Source: Branchiostoma floridae (lineage: Eukaryota > Chordata > Leptocardii > Amphioxiformes > Branchiostomatidae). From it: 64,000 bases of DNA. The translations under genes and the position numbers were made by a program. The DNA lies in the NCBI RefSeq assembly GCF_000003815.2, contig NC_049981.1:1604481-1668480 (forward strand). Direction: 5' to 3'. Within the stretch, counting starts at the first letter, position 1. Each line of letters starts with the position of its first letter. This document shows positions 24,707-36,862 of this stretch, in pieces. The notes under the pieces are model-generated. The model did not search any database, had not been told where the DNA came from, and saw only the letters and a program-made list of their open reading frames with translations.

Positions 24707-26513
24707 TTTGTGTTGCAGACAATCCTTCAGGGCAGTGACAGTGCGTATGCATATCTCATCAGGGTTCCGACACCCAACTTGCAGGGGTGGGCCGTTTGAA
24801 CCTTGACCCGACCCTACATGACACCATCCCATAATCCCACATTGAAGATGGGTGGTTGTGATGTCATCAGCATAGAACACAGCAGCACATTCCCTGGTCG
24901 CAGATTCAACATATCCATGGTGTGACGGGCCTGCTTCACAGACAAAAAAAACTAAGAGAAAAGTTAGCACAACGTTCGTGGTAGATTTATACATGATGTA
25001 CAGATCACCAGGGTGCCTCTATTTCCTACGGTGACTTAAGGGGTGTCAAGTTACGGGGGTTCACATAAGAGTAGTAGTTGCAATACTGACATGCACCGAC
25101 CATTGGGACAATCCAGGGGACAAGTTTACGTACAACCTGCCTTCTCATGTCACTTATGATTGGCTCAAAGCTGACCAATCAGCATCCAGCACATAAGTTT
25201 GAGTTGTGTATAAGTGAATGAATCAGAAAGGAAAATGAGAGGACCGAAAATGTGTCATGTGATGATGATGTGAATATCATTACATGATCAATTGAATACC
25301 ATGGGATGATCATGTGATGTGCATGTGATGGCAGGATATGTGTCTACTTTGTATCCCTGGACTCCTTTTTGGTTCGGTTTGTTTCTCATGGATTTAACTT
25401 CTCGTGAAAATGGCCTTTCTATGGCAAAGCACCACAGGGGCAATGCAATAAGCTATAATGGACAAGAACCCAGCAGTGACCAAGATGTAAAGTAACCTTA
25501 AAGACATGTTTGTAGATACTTTCTGTAGACTCCGTTCCACATGGCTTATTTGTAAAGTGTATGGCTATCAGCAGTGGAGCTGCTTTGGGGGGTGTGGGGC
25601 CTTGGTAATCAGGTGGTAGCATTCAGAGGTATGGGGCCTTGGCAATCATAAGTATACATACATGTATATCAAAGCAGCATGGTGGGTGGCACTTAGACTG
25701 GAAACGAAACCCCCCATATTAAACGTTGAACAACCCATTTCTGAACTGATGTTCACTGGAATTGGAAGGTTCAACTTGAATTTGGGGGGTGCCTAGGATA
25801 CTTGTGAAGATGTGAAGTAGTGAAGACCTTAGAATGAGCAAATTAGAGGACTCTTCAAGGTCGCAGAGAGTTCTTGCCCTGACCTCACCAAAGTTTTGTG
25901 ACCTCACAGACAGAAAAATTCATATCAGGTGACACAAAGTACTTACATGATGACATTTACACCATCATATGCAATATATATCTATAACACTTATACTCGT
26001 AAAGTTGTACTTTGGGCGATACCTCATGAGGAGGTGCCATTTCAGTTAAGGGTTCAGCATGCAAAATATGCAAATAGGTACAGGGCGTGACATGAAGTTT
26101 TCTGTCTTGAGGGTCAAATGTTGATCATGTGACAAGTTCAAAGCATTCTGGGTGATTTGCATGACGGATTCTGGGTAATTCTGCATGACCAATCAGGTAA
26201 AAGCATGACATAAGTAGGGTGAAACAGCCTCAAGTGCCTGAAGTCGAATATTTATCGCAAAAAAAAAACATGAAAGAAACTTAAATTTTGGTTGATTTAA
26301 AAGAGACGTATCTAATGAATTATGAATGTACAGGAAGATGATGACTTAAGAATATACATTGTAGTAACGTATACAAATGTATGTATATCTTTCTTTCTCT
26401 CTCTACAAGATTATGTTTAGTTACTTTTGCTTGTAATTTTGCAGTGCAGGAAAGTGATATGTAAGGATTGAAATGTGTTTTCTGCACTTTTGTTGCAATG
26501 ATAGAGGTCATTC

Positions 26514-26580
26514 ATGCAAATGAATTTGTTAACATGCAAATGAGTGGTGGATATGCAAATAAGTTTGCAGATATGCAAGT
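26514..26580 (+). repeat. ATGCAAAT octamer cluster
   Basis: Exact ATGCAAAT occurs at 26514, 26534 and 26553, with ATGCAAGT at 26573. It is part of a short degenerate repeat (ATGCAAGTGAGTTTGCAGAC) that extends to about 26645. Confidence 0.75.
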
Positions 26581-27564
26581 GAGTTTGCAGACATATTATG
26601 AGATTGCAGACATTCAAGTGAGTTTGCAGACATGCATATGCATTGTCAATGATTACACATATAAGCTTGTATTGATGATAGTTTACTTATTTGCGACCAG
26701 ACAATGCCAATGACTGTACAATCATGCAAAGTTGATATTTTGCAGAAAGTCTTTTTGTGAGCTATGAAGTTCTTGATTCCCACCTTTTGTTGCTGTGTAA
26801 AAAGTCTGCTTGACTTTGTTGAAGGAGAAATTTTCCTATGCCACATTTTTGGCGACACCTTGCAAATGGAGCCATTTGAGATTGATCATACAGTTTTGTA
26901 AACTCAATGCAGTCAACCTTTTACTTGAAAGGTTTTTGTCTTTTTTTTATGATTTGAGTTGTGAGAACAAAAACTTATCCAAAAAAGCCACAGATTCCTT
27001 TTGTTTAGTCTTTTTTGGAAGGAAGTTTCTCCTAACAGTGTTTGATTTAACGTTAGTATGTAGTTGATATAAGTTCTATACCAAGAAGATGTTATAAAGA
27101 TTGCATTAGAGCTTCAGATATATTACTTGACAATCTTGGATTTTCAGATATATGTTCTATTTAGACTGTATTAGCCTGTATTTGAGAGTTTAGAGGTAGA
27201 ACTTTGTTGATTTATCTCGAGTTTGGCTTTGTGACGTGAAAAGAGTGGTTGTGAAGAGGGGTTAAAGGTGAAGGGTGAAAGGTTGTACATAATTAGAGAT
27301 GTTATTATGTACTGCAGTATTTATTTCGTAGTTCTATCCTCTGCTACATCCTCAAAATCAAATTTCATTTCCCCATGTATTGTACGACTAAGAATGGACA
27401 GGTCAGAAAGATTTTTTTCCAGTTTGTATTTATTGTAACCAACGGCAACGCTGTGCAATGAACTGAGATTTTCGTTTCCATGGCAACACATAAACTACCG
27501 ATTTTGTACGACTTTGCTGACAAAACTTTTTACCAGGTTTTACTCAACTCTCTGCTTATATTTT

Positions 27565-27570
27565 AATAAA
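27565..27570 (+). terminator. Candidate polyadenylation signal AATAAA
   Basis: An exact AATAAA lies 2.95 kb after the RBPMS-like stop codon, with TTTTCCACC and TTTTGTCTT downstream as possible GU/U-rich sequence. Shorter isoforms could end earlier. Confidence 0.45.
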
Positions 27571-27599
27571 CTGAGGATTAATTTTCCACCGAGTCTGCT

Positions 27600-28993
27600 T
27601 TTGTCTTATTAAATGAAGTTATGTGAGGTGAATGAATGAAAGTTTCATCCATGTGTCTTGCTGCTACTCTTGCACCAAGGAACCAAGCAAAAGTTGAGAT
27701 CGAGAGCAAATAATGATACCCAATGTGCTGGAACTAATTGTCGTACTGAACGAATGAGTGGATGAATGAATGGTTGGATGGATAAAAGAGTACAATGTAT
27801 ATGAGTGAGTGGAACAAGTTTCTCACCTTTTTTGTGCCCAGCCTATGTGGGCTTGTAGGAAGCCAAAACGAAGCACAGAACAAATAATGATTAATTAAAG
27901 GGACTATCTGACACAAACTAAGGGACTAGAACTATATCAGTCTACATATGAAATTCTGATCTGGACCCAAAGCCTCCTACCAACACAGTATCTGACACTA
28001 GCAGAGGCATTTTGGGGCTCCGGCAGGTAGTGGGCCGTCCGCGGGCATAAAGTCCACGCACTTATAGTTCATACCCTGCAAAATCCACGCCAGTCGAATA
28101 CAACCAAGTTGAGAGGACCTCCGTGGCTCGGACAGGTATTGGGCTATCCGCATGCATTAAGTGTCCATGCTTTATTTCAGGCTTCACGCCTGCAAAACCA
28201 TGACAACAGCATGTCCCGAACTTGAGATATCAAACCAGGAAGTTCCACTAGAGTATCGGAACAAACCGCTTGAGGTCCTCAAATCTTATCGTTTTCAAGT
28301 CTTATCAAGATCTACTCGCATACCGAATATCAATACAATCCATCCAGGCATTCTTCAATAATGCTGTTCTTCGACATACAAACATAGAAATACTACCAAA
28401 AATATAACCTTCTTGGCAATGGTAATTAAGTACCCCTGGGATATGTTGTTTGAAGTACTCTGAAAGATGTCAGAACTAAATATACATCCTTGGATTTACA
28501 AAAAAGATAGCACAAGAATACTACTTGAGACACACTAGAACAGGGCCTGTCCTGAGTGCTGAAATACTGGTGGTGCCTTCCATTGTTTCGTACAAGGAAG
28601 ATGGCCTTAACACTAGACCTGTTACTGTTAGCTGACCATCTAGATTTTCTTTTGAATTGGAAAGAAACACACACAAGCACAAAAAGTAACTTCTTGGTGG
28701 ATGTTACTGTGGTGCAGATGTTGGAACATTTGTTGGAACATTGGGCTACCAAGTCCGTAGTGTGATTTTTGGCACACGTCTTAATAGATTAGTCAAAGTT
28801 GTCACTCCACCATGGGGAAAGTAGTGCACATCTCCTTTCACAAGGGTCATGGTGGTTATTGAACCTGGGACCTATGGTTCTGAGTCCACTCTAACTGTTC
28901 CGCCACACTAACATGTACCCAAAGGTAGGCAGCTGTTGCAGAAAATAAATTCTAACAAAGAATTTTAAAAAATCACCTGAAGTACAACAACAG
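27600..28993. other. Intergenic, repeat fragments
   Basis: No supported gene was seen. The part around 27960-28424 resembles the hairpin-ended repeat family found at 42400-43073 and 58690-58850. It carries AATCCATCCAGGCATTCTT and ends in ATAACCTTCTTGGCAATGG. Short frames elsewhere show no domain I recognise. Confidence 0.4.
28407..28424 (+). repeat. Terminus of a hairpin-ended repeat
   Basis: AACCTTCTTGGCAATGGTAA closes a repeat whose last 100 bp share the CCATCCA...ATTCTT block with copies ending at 43054, 49562 and 58847. The stem is weak in this copy. Confidence 0.45.
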
Positions 28994-29406
28994 ATCCAAC
29001 TGCTCAAGAGCAGGTCAACTCACTCCTATTCAAACACCATTGTATAAATAGTCCTGCGTGTCAATCAAAAAGAACTACTGAGCACTACCTGTTACACTGT
29101 AAGCTGTATAATGTTGAAAGGACCCATATGTTACAATCCATAGCCTGTTTAAACCTGAATCTCATTCGACCCCCTCCATTCATCTGACTGTACTGTATGT
29201 ACCCTACTCCTTATGGGCAACTCCTCCCTTCCACAATCCATAAACTGTCAAATTCTAGACCACGTGTTTAACTAAACTTTGACCGTTATTAGTTTTATGT
29301 TTACTTTGCAGAAGACTCACATAAGCAGATATGCTTCTTGTCCTATGCTCACAAAACAAATGTGAATAAAATAAAATAAAAATCCAACTGCTCAAGAGCA
29401 GGTCAA
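28994..29406 (+). mobile_element. 5'-truncated LINE insertion with 25-bp target duplication
   Basis: A 25-bp sequence starting ATCCAACTGCTCAAGAGCAG is repeated exactly at 28994-29018 and 29382-29406. Between them (29019-29381) one frame reads CINSPAC, then TTEHYLLHCKLYNVERTHML, which is the zinc-finger-like tail of a LINE ORF2. The 3' end is an (AATAA)n-type tail. Long target duplication, 5' truncation and A-rich tail are the marks of target-primed reverse transcription. Confidence 0.88.
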
Positions 29407-31832
29407 AGGTGAAGGCCCCTGATACATTAACAAAACATGACATTGTTATGTAAATTGACCAGCGGAGGCCACATGTATCTGGACATGTAAAAAGCATGGT
29501 GGATACAAGAAATGTTTAATTAGCCGGGGCCTTCATCCTTGACCTAACTTAGCTTAATGTTGATATACCATCTTAAGTTACGATATAAACCCATTGTTTT
29601 TACAAATTCCATCCATGGTACAAATGGTTCAAAGGTAGTGGATCTGGGCACAACAACTAATCTGTATCTAATATCAGCTCAGAACAGGACACAAAACTGT
29701 AAAACAAGCCTGATTTTACATCTACTTGTACGTTTAACATCAAAGCAATTCACAAAATCCTTTTATAACTGAATGGCTGCAGCTGATACACAAAAGAGAG
29801 AAAAGTCCCATGAATGATAACCCACATCTTGGAATTCGAATACCCTTTTAGCACATACAGGAAAGCCTCCAGTACTGGTAAACAAACTGGAATCTTATTT
29901 TTCAAATGTGAAACAAAATTGGCTTCTTTACACCAAAGCCAACGCCTGGAAATACTTTAAGCCGTTAAAACTAAGAAAACTGAAGCTGGATATCTGAATT
30001 TTTGCTGACTCGAGGCTGTGCGCACCAGCTGAATTTACGCGATTTTTGGCGGGAACTTCCAAACCACTCTCTGGCCTACACACGTGCGCAACGTACTCGC
30101 TGTGAAACGTCTGAGAAAAAAAAACAGGATGTAAAACCCAAACCTACTTTTTCTAGCAATGTTTGCTCAGACTTTTTGAGAAAATTCCACAACACGCGAA
30201 AGAAATACACGTTATGTTCCCAAAAGCCGGTAAAACATTATCGATTTTGTGAAAAATTGTGGAAGAATAGCCAAGTCCTAAAACTACAAATTATATGTAG
30301 TACTGCTCGTACTAGACTAACTAGTTCGTAGCATTTTAAGACTGGCACAGACGAATATCGAATATATAACGCCTGTTGTTGCTGTTAGTCTGTTGGAAAT
30401 ACAATTGTTGAAATATCTAGAACAATTGCTATCCTACCTTGTAAAACAACAAGTCTTCTCTACACCACGTGACACAGTATGCTTCCTTGTCGTCCAAAAC
30501 CCATGTCCATAGCATTTTCTCCTCAGAACATCCAAAAGAACGGCACAAATTCGCCGAGGAAACATCTCCAACACTTACTACACACGCTGAAAAATATTTC
30601 ACGAACCAAAAGTTGAAAAATTCAGAAAAATATGCCGAAAACAACAGCAAGAACATTCAAACATGAATTACGTAACAGACTGAACGGACCATACCATTGT
30701 GTTTTTCCCAGGGGTGCAAAACAGCTTTATCAATCTGGAACTTACATATGGCTTTTCCTTGCTGTGACATTATCTGATTCATCTGCTCTTGTATTAACAA
30801 CCTTGCGTCGTGGATAGACCCTAGATGCAGAAGTATTGGATGGGACTTCCACTCGATGTTGTGTTGGTTCAGTTGAGCAAACAGATACAGTGCAGAGTTA
30901 CCCCGCAATGTCGCAATTCAATATCGGAGCAAATTGCCGGTGAAACATCAGAGAAAACTAGTAACATTTGATTGACATCACGCAAATGGTGTACAATAAA
31001 ATGGCCAGAGTGACAAATTATCATGGACATACGAGCACTCCATCAACAGATCCACTCATATCATCAAGGACTTAAAAAGCAGCACATCTTTTTGAGTCAG
31101 TCTGTTCGCTTGGAATTGTACAGGGACATGTGTGGAAAGAAGGTAAAACAGGTTGTTTGGGTTACACTACAATAGTAACGTTAAAGATGTTTCGACAATG
31201 TAGTACAATACGTCATGTATTTTTTCGCCTTAGAGAGTGCACCGTTGTAAGTAAAAAAATCAATGATTCAATAATATTCTTGTTTCTTGGAGCACAAGAA
31301 TCGCTAAAATAGAAAACGGTACAATTGTCAAATGCACGTTAGCATGATATGCAATCATCATACGGGTCATTAGGGGGTGCTTTTAAGTGAGTGTCCGGAC
31401 GCTGAGCCAACGTCCGCAACATAAACATGCTAAGCTGACATTGTGTGACAGGCTCTACTGCATACCCAACATTCTTAATTTCTAACAAGTACATGTCTGA
31501 TTGACTCCAAAACGTGTTTTCAAATTCGGACACATGAATCGTGAAATCAGGTTGAAAACATAAAGCAGCGACCCTTGATCATTCAATACCGACCCATCGA
31601 GCAAGAGTTGTTGACAGAAAAAAACAGAAGAGGACCAAAGATCAAGACACACGAACTGTGCAACACAAAATTGCCAACGCTTTAAACAATAGGTAACATA
31701 TCATTGTTTTCAAATATTGGGTGGACAAGCTCTTAGTTTTCACCAAACGACATTACACTAAAGATACCGCAACTTGACAGACAAAATACTTGAAAAATTA
31801 TAGTTCAGCTGACTACACTCTGCAAACGCCGT
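29407..31832. other. Intergenic, no supported gene
   Basis: No known domain was recognised. One point of note is a minus-strand frame, 30518-30441, that starts MLWTWVLDDKEAYC and runs into an AAG|GTAGGA donor. It could be a first coding exon, but no partner exon was found downstream on that strand. Confidence 0.4.
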
Positions 31833-31930
31833 AAGGGTTGATATTTCTATCAAGATGTGGGCACTACTTATTACCTAGCCTGGTGGCCTTGTGCCGCGGA
31901 TGAAAACGGGACGTAAATTGGCGACACAAA
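31833..31930 (-). pseudogene. Duplicate of the innexin 5' exon and intron start
   Basis: GGTTGATATTTCTATCAAGA and ACTACTTATTACCT, followed by a TG..GCGGATG block, match 35423-35490, where the non-coding first exon and donor of the innexin gene lie. The donor (GTAATAAGTAGT on the minus strand) is kept. No innexin coding sequence was found below it, so it looks like a relic of a duplicated gene start. Confidence 0.5.
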
Positions 31931-31944
31931 CCGCAAAGCAAAAC

Positions 31945-32990
31945 GTTCCACCTGTCCAACACATAAATTACAGAGCTTTCAAGAAGCATGTAGGATCATT
32001 TTCATATCAGTGATGTTTGATTATAGAACGTAGGCAATGTGAAAAACGGTACATAGTCAAGAAGGAAGTACTTAAGGTTTCGTGTTTAGTACAATGCTAA
32101 GCTTGTTTTCCTTGGGTGTCCCCCTCCCCCATGAAGCTTAGCGAGACTTTGCTCTGTTGAGTATACGAGAGTCCGATTGACTTCAGCACGCAAACAGTTA
32201 TATAGTCATCCAACTGATAAGCTGGTATATTTAAGACCATTTAATGTCTGAATGTACACATGTTTTCGACAATTGGTCATCCATTATCACATTTCTATCG
32301 TCTCTGTTGACTTAAATTGTCATTTGTTTACTCTGCCCCACATGTACATACAGATACAAGTTTAAGAAAAAGTTTTAAGAAAAGAAGAATACATAAATAA
32401 AATGAGGTTGGAACTAAAATGTTTGTTTTTAAAAAGGCAGATCGAGTTGGTTATGAGCCGGTTAGGTTATTTGGTCCTTAATTCTAACTTAAGATTACAA
32501 AAGAAATTATTTACTCGCGTAGACATCACGGAGTAAGCACACCACATAAAGGTTTACCCAGAGGGCACAGAACAACATTGATATCAGTTCAGATAATGAC
32601 AATTAGTGTCTGAAATCTATGATCTCTTCTGAGGTTTATTTTAAAATCATACAAAAAGTGTGAAGAAGCAGAGTACAGAGGAATCATACCAATGTGATAT
32701 GCTACCACAAAGATACAAAATTATTTCCATGGAAGCTTCGGCTCATTACTGTGATTCATTCCGGTGTCCATCCATCTAAAGAAGATTATAAGCAAGGATA
32801 GGGTTGTCTGCGTTCCACTTGTCCAACAAATATATCATGTACAGAACTTTTAAGAAGCTTTTTATGTAATCATTTTCATATTTCATACAGTGATGCTTCT
32901 TATAGACGTTAATGTAGATAAGGGTAGACAGAGCAATGAAGTACAGGTGTCATTTTTAGTACAAGACTTAGCTTGTTTCAAAGAACAAAG
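31945..32990. repeat. Diverged direct duplication in the innexin 3' flank
   Basis: Bases about 31945-32105 (CGTTCCACCTGTCCAACA, AAGAAGC, ATCATTTTCATAT, AGTGATG, TTAGTACAATGCTAAGCTTGTTT) match bases about 32812-32990 in order. The copy lies beside the duplicated 5' exon at 31833-31930. Confidence 0.65.
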
Positions 32991-33271
32991 AAATAAAACA
33001 GATGGATAGCTAAAGTATGCAACTCAAAAACAACACTCTACATGTAGGTATATGTCGTACAGTTTAAACTGTCCAAGGCCACCCAGGAGACCAATAAATT
33101 CTGGTCTATAGATGTGGACAGATGGTCACAATATAGATAGGATCCTTAAAGTAATGGTTGTTTATATGGTAAAGAGACTCCTGCAAAAAGTGATCACATT
33201 GGGTAGGTGGTCCGTATGCAGAGGTGGTCACTTGTACAGGTTTGACTGTAGATTATCAACACTTACTGACC

Positions 33272-34230
33272 TTATTTGGTTACTGTGTTTGTGGTCTCTG
33301 TAGATCTAGGCAGCACAATGAGAAGTTTTTTCACATAGTTGTACTTCTCAACAGTTTCAATGTTGGCTTTGAAAAATGCATGCATCAAGCAACTATCATT
33401 GAAATGATTTACACAAGATTGTGCTTCATGTGTTACTTCTTTGACCTCTTGAGCACCTGGGCCAATCTCTGCAAATGGGTAGTCCTCAGCCCTTTGATAA
33501 AGTACAACTACATGGATCAAAATAACTAACACATTAATCCCTAGCAGAGCCATGTTTGTGAGCCATATGAATTTGTGTACATTTGCTGCTGGCACCGTGC
33601 AGGTTACTGAAAACTTCTCTTCCACAGAACATGAAAACTTATCATGAATGTTGGCTATAGATTTGAGTTGACACCCATTGTAGATAAGGGATATCACTGA
33701 AATGACTATGGACATCACTTGCTTTGTTATATACCATACATACATGGTACAATCTGCTCTCCATTGCTTTTCTGCTTCTACTAACTCCTCTTGCCCATAC
33801 ACGGTCACAGTCTGCTTCTGAGCTTGTGATTCAGGTATATTTCCATGTGCCTCCCTCCCCTTTCCCCTACTCTGGTCTTGAGTATTTTGTTTCCTGAATC
33901 GGTCGTACAGCACTTCCATGTCATGTGCGATGAATCTTACAATACATATGATTTCCCTACCCTTAGTTAGATTCCAAATCAAAAATGGTACATACATAAG
34001 CCCTGCTTGAACTACCAACATCATGGCAAAGAACTGATAGGTAAACATTGTGTCTTTGGGAAAGGAATTCTTTCCAGCACAGTAAGTGTTCACAAACTCA
34101 GAAAGTTGCCTGGTATAAACTGACACGCCGCTGAATACATTGCTGGATGAGTTGCCATCAGGATTAAAGGTGCCATTCTCAGGTACAGGAACACGTATAA
34201 CGTCCAGGGGGAAACACTGGATACTGGATC
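33272..34230 (-). CDS. Innexin exon 3 (loops, TM2-TM4, C-terminus)
   Basis: It starts at GATATCCAG|GATCC and reads SSIQCFPLDVIRVPVPENGT into loop 1, then through TM2, a long cytoplasmic loop (about 140-212, rich in Q, R and E), TM3, loop 2, TM4 and a roughly 75-residue tail, to the stop at 33272-33274. Confidence 0.92.
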
Positions 34231-34692
34231 CTGGATATCAGAACAGATACAGTCGAAGTAACTATAAAGTATCAAATCATTACTGAATATTTGTTAAGCA
34301 AACGCAAATTCTATTTTTTAAACACACAGTATGAAGAAGTCAGCTCTCTCAAGTGTTAACGTTGTTACATTACCGTAATGAATCGCCTACAGATAATGGT
34401 ATTTTCCTTCTTTGTAGTGTCAATCAATACACATGTACCTGTAGCAGTAATAGTGATACTAAAAGTCACAGTTTAATCTTTAGACAGATGACACTGACCA
34501 AATTTATCTGACATCAAATTAAGTATGCTGCGCATGTTTACCTAGAAGATCGCGCCCCACCAGGACAGTAGACATCAGAAGAGGAAGCCAGCAGGAGATG
34601 ACTTTGGAGAAAAAGTCTCCCCACAACTCGGCATGCAGACGAGCCGGGTCTGTTACATCCACAAAACCCTGATCTAGGATGTTGGGGAACAT
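33272..34692 (-). CDS. Innexin/pannexin family channel protein
   Basis: Two coding exons (34692-34542 and 34230-33272) join in phase 1 to give 369 residues. The product is a four-pass plasma-membrane channel subunit of the innexin/pannexin family. TM1 is about 30-48 (SCWLPLLMSTVLVG), TM2 about 117-136 (AGLMYVPFLIW, like the pannexin LLYLPPLFW block), TM3 about 215-235 and TM4 about 271-294. Each extracellular loop has two cysteines: C56 and C101 in loop 1, C251 and C261 in loop 2 (DKFSCSV...VTCTVP). Loop 1 has two N-glycosylation sequons (N69-G-T and N77-S-S) and is longer between its cysteines (44 residues) than in human PANX1. Both ends are cytoplasmic by family topology. The start was chosen because it follows a good acceptor and gives the family N-terminus. 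Confidence 0.9.
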
Positions 34693-34713
34693 CTTTACTC
34701 CTCACTTTATGAG
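34542..34713 (-). CDS. Innexin exon 2 (start codon exon)
   Basis: The acceptor (polyT then ACAACTGTAG) lies at 34714. There are 21 nt of 5' UTR, then ATG at 34692-34690 and MFPNILDQGFVDVTDPARLH onward. The donor G|GTAAAC is at 34541. The exon leaves phase 1 and encodes the cytoplasmic amino end and TM1. Confidence 0.87.
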
Positions 34714-35458
34714 CTACAGTTGTAAAAAAAATACAGTGTTGTTATAGTCTCAAGCATTGATTGTACTTGACGCAATTATCAGTATTATGTGGACAATCAA
34801 GTGGAGTAGATAGAAAACACACATGGGAGCAATTTGTTTTATTTGAAGAATACTGACGAATGTTTGTACCAAAATACTAAATCAATTCTAGCAATATCCT
34901 TATCATTTCATTCACTTTCCAAAATTTACACTTCGACAACACTTTGGGCCCAAAGATCTTCATTCGAAATTTTAGAACCAAATAATACCATAATTTAACA
35001 ACAACAATCTTCCTTTACTAGGGGTCTGCTAGTGTGTTATTGAATGAAGAGGTGACCTCACCTGTAAATTTCTCTTGTTGATCACAGCTGAATCAACTCG
35101 GAAAAGAGTTAAGTTTAGGTTAATAACACTAAAGGTCAACAACCCTTTGCAAAAAGGAACGTTATGCCTATATCACGCCTATGTTAGGCTACAGTACATG
35201 CCAAAGTTCAAGGATTGTAGAGCACATTGTGAAGTCAACAACAGCCTGGGGGATAAAACAATAGGTAACAGATTACTATTTTTGGTCTGTTTTTCATGAA
35301 ATGTTGAACCAGTATCATTAGAATGATTTGATAATAAACTTACTTAATTTCATAATAAATTTACAAAAGGAGATTTAGTAAGGATTATTAAGGCTTCATG
35401 ACAGTCAGTAGAAGTAAAAAAGGTTGATATTTTACCTATTGTAGGAACTACTTATTAC
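34714..35458 (-). other. Innexin intron 1
   Basis: It lies between the donor GTAATAAGT at 35458 and the acceptor ACTGTAG at 34714. The first 50 bp of the intron are duplicated at 31833-31870. No coding sequence was seen. Confidence 0.55.
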
Positions 35459-35590
35459 CTGAAAACATGACGTTCTGTTGCGGATGGATACTAGTGGTAA
35501 AATAGCAACAGGTGCATGTGTTCGTAGTCCACACGTACACTAAGTGGTCGGAGGCGGCGCGGGAAGATATCAGTCTCCGTTACTATAGAA
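35459..35590 (-). other. Probable non-coding first exon and promoter of the innexin gene
   Basis: The minus strand reads ATGTTTTCAG|GTAATAAGTA at 35459. The exon body is CpG-rich (CCGCGCCGCC near 35550) and no TATA box is clear. The 5' border is a guess; conservation with 31833-31930 supports a functional or formerly functional exon. Confidence 0.5.
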
Positions 35591-36862
35591 TCATTCCTTG
35601 AAGAGACTTCAGTAAGGTAAGTTTCCGTATATAATACAGAGACTTACATGTAATCACCTTCACCATTGTTTTTACTGTGAAAGTACCAAAGAACGGGCCA
35701 TTTGAATTCAGAGTCAATGCGGACTTTGGCACTAAGAGATTTACCGTATCACACTCACATGAGTCACGCATGACCAAATTATAAATTGATGGCTAACTTA
35801 ACTCCCGGTACTCAAATGTTTCAATACCAGCCAGCCATATTCCACTCAGACACACAGAGGGGTACGTGTGGACTTATATAGCATTCAGTAATTTATCAGA
35901 CCTAATGGAAAGATTTTGAAATCTTGTCATTATTGTTAGTATTGCGCAAAATGTTAGGGTACTGCTATAGCCCATATTCTCAACATTGTCACTAGTCGCC
36001 ATAAAGTCTAGTAATTTGCTATCACCACTGAATAAATCATAGTTTTATGAAGTTATTACAGAGACAATGTGGCAAACTGTGTTGGTGTAATTAACTCTCG
36101 ATTTTGCAGCTCGAGACGTTACCCTGAAAAAATACCAATTTTTGAAATTAATGCCATGTAGATAACAATCTGTATATACACATGTTGTAGCTGGTCAATC
36201 TTTGTGTATGTTCTATTCTTTTTAGTTTCCACATACACCATTTATCGAGCAAGCAGTGTATATATTGATTATATGAAATGTAGGTAGCCGATCAATTCAG
36301 AGCTAGACATTAGGAGCTCCAGAGAAACTTCCAACTCTGTGCAAAGAGAAAATATCATAACCATTTTAATAATTAGCATATGTATGGTAATTTTCAGAAA
36401 AATCGACATCGACTGGTGAAATGGAGCTTACACATGCAGAGTGTGAAATGCAAAGATGGATGTAATGGGCGCAAAAAGTTGACAGGCTTCAACTGTAGAT
36501 TTGATTCCATGATTCAAAAAGAGATCCCAGTAAGGTAAGTAAAGAATTCTGACATTTTAAACATTGCTTAAAATACGAATATAAACATGCCTTCTGACCA
36601 CTGGCCAGTATGAACAAGTTGCAAGTTATAAGCGGAGGTCGGCAGCTTAGTTCGAGGCTGTAAACTATTTCATGTCATGATATGTCAGTAACAAAATACG
36701 AACCTAGTTTTGTCAGAAACGGGAACTTTATAATATGATTTGCACTTACCGAAGGACAGCTCCTCATTCATAAAAATGCTTTATGTCGAATTCCATGCCA
36801 GTTGCACAATGAGGGAGGGGGCGACGAAGATCACATTGACGAAGAAGCAACGTCACTATTCC

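Larger units (their letters stand above)
24619..27580 (+). other. Probable 3' UTR of the RBPMS-like gene
   Basis: No further coding exon is visible after the stop codon. A canonical AATAAA lies at 27565-27570, followed by a T-rich stretch, so the message may run to about 27580. The stretch contains TGACATCATC repeats directly after the stop and three ATGCAAAT octamers (26514-26560). It also has many TGATG/CATGTGATG-like blocks near 25255-25330. The polyadenylation site is inferred. Confidence 0.5.

Noticed and set aside
34090-34275. 61-residue minus frame upstream of the innexin
   Set aside because: It overlaps exon 3 in another frame and starts in the intron; the true exon joins 34542 to 34230.
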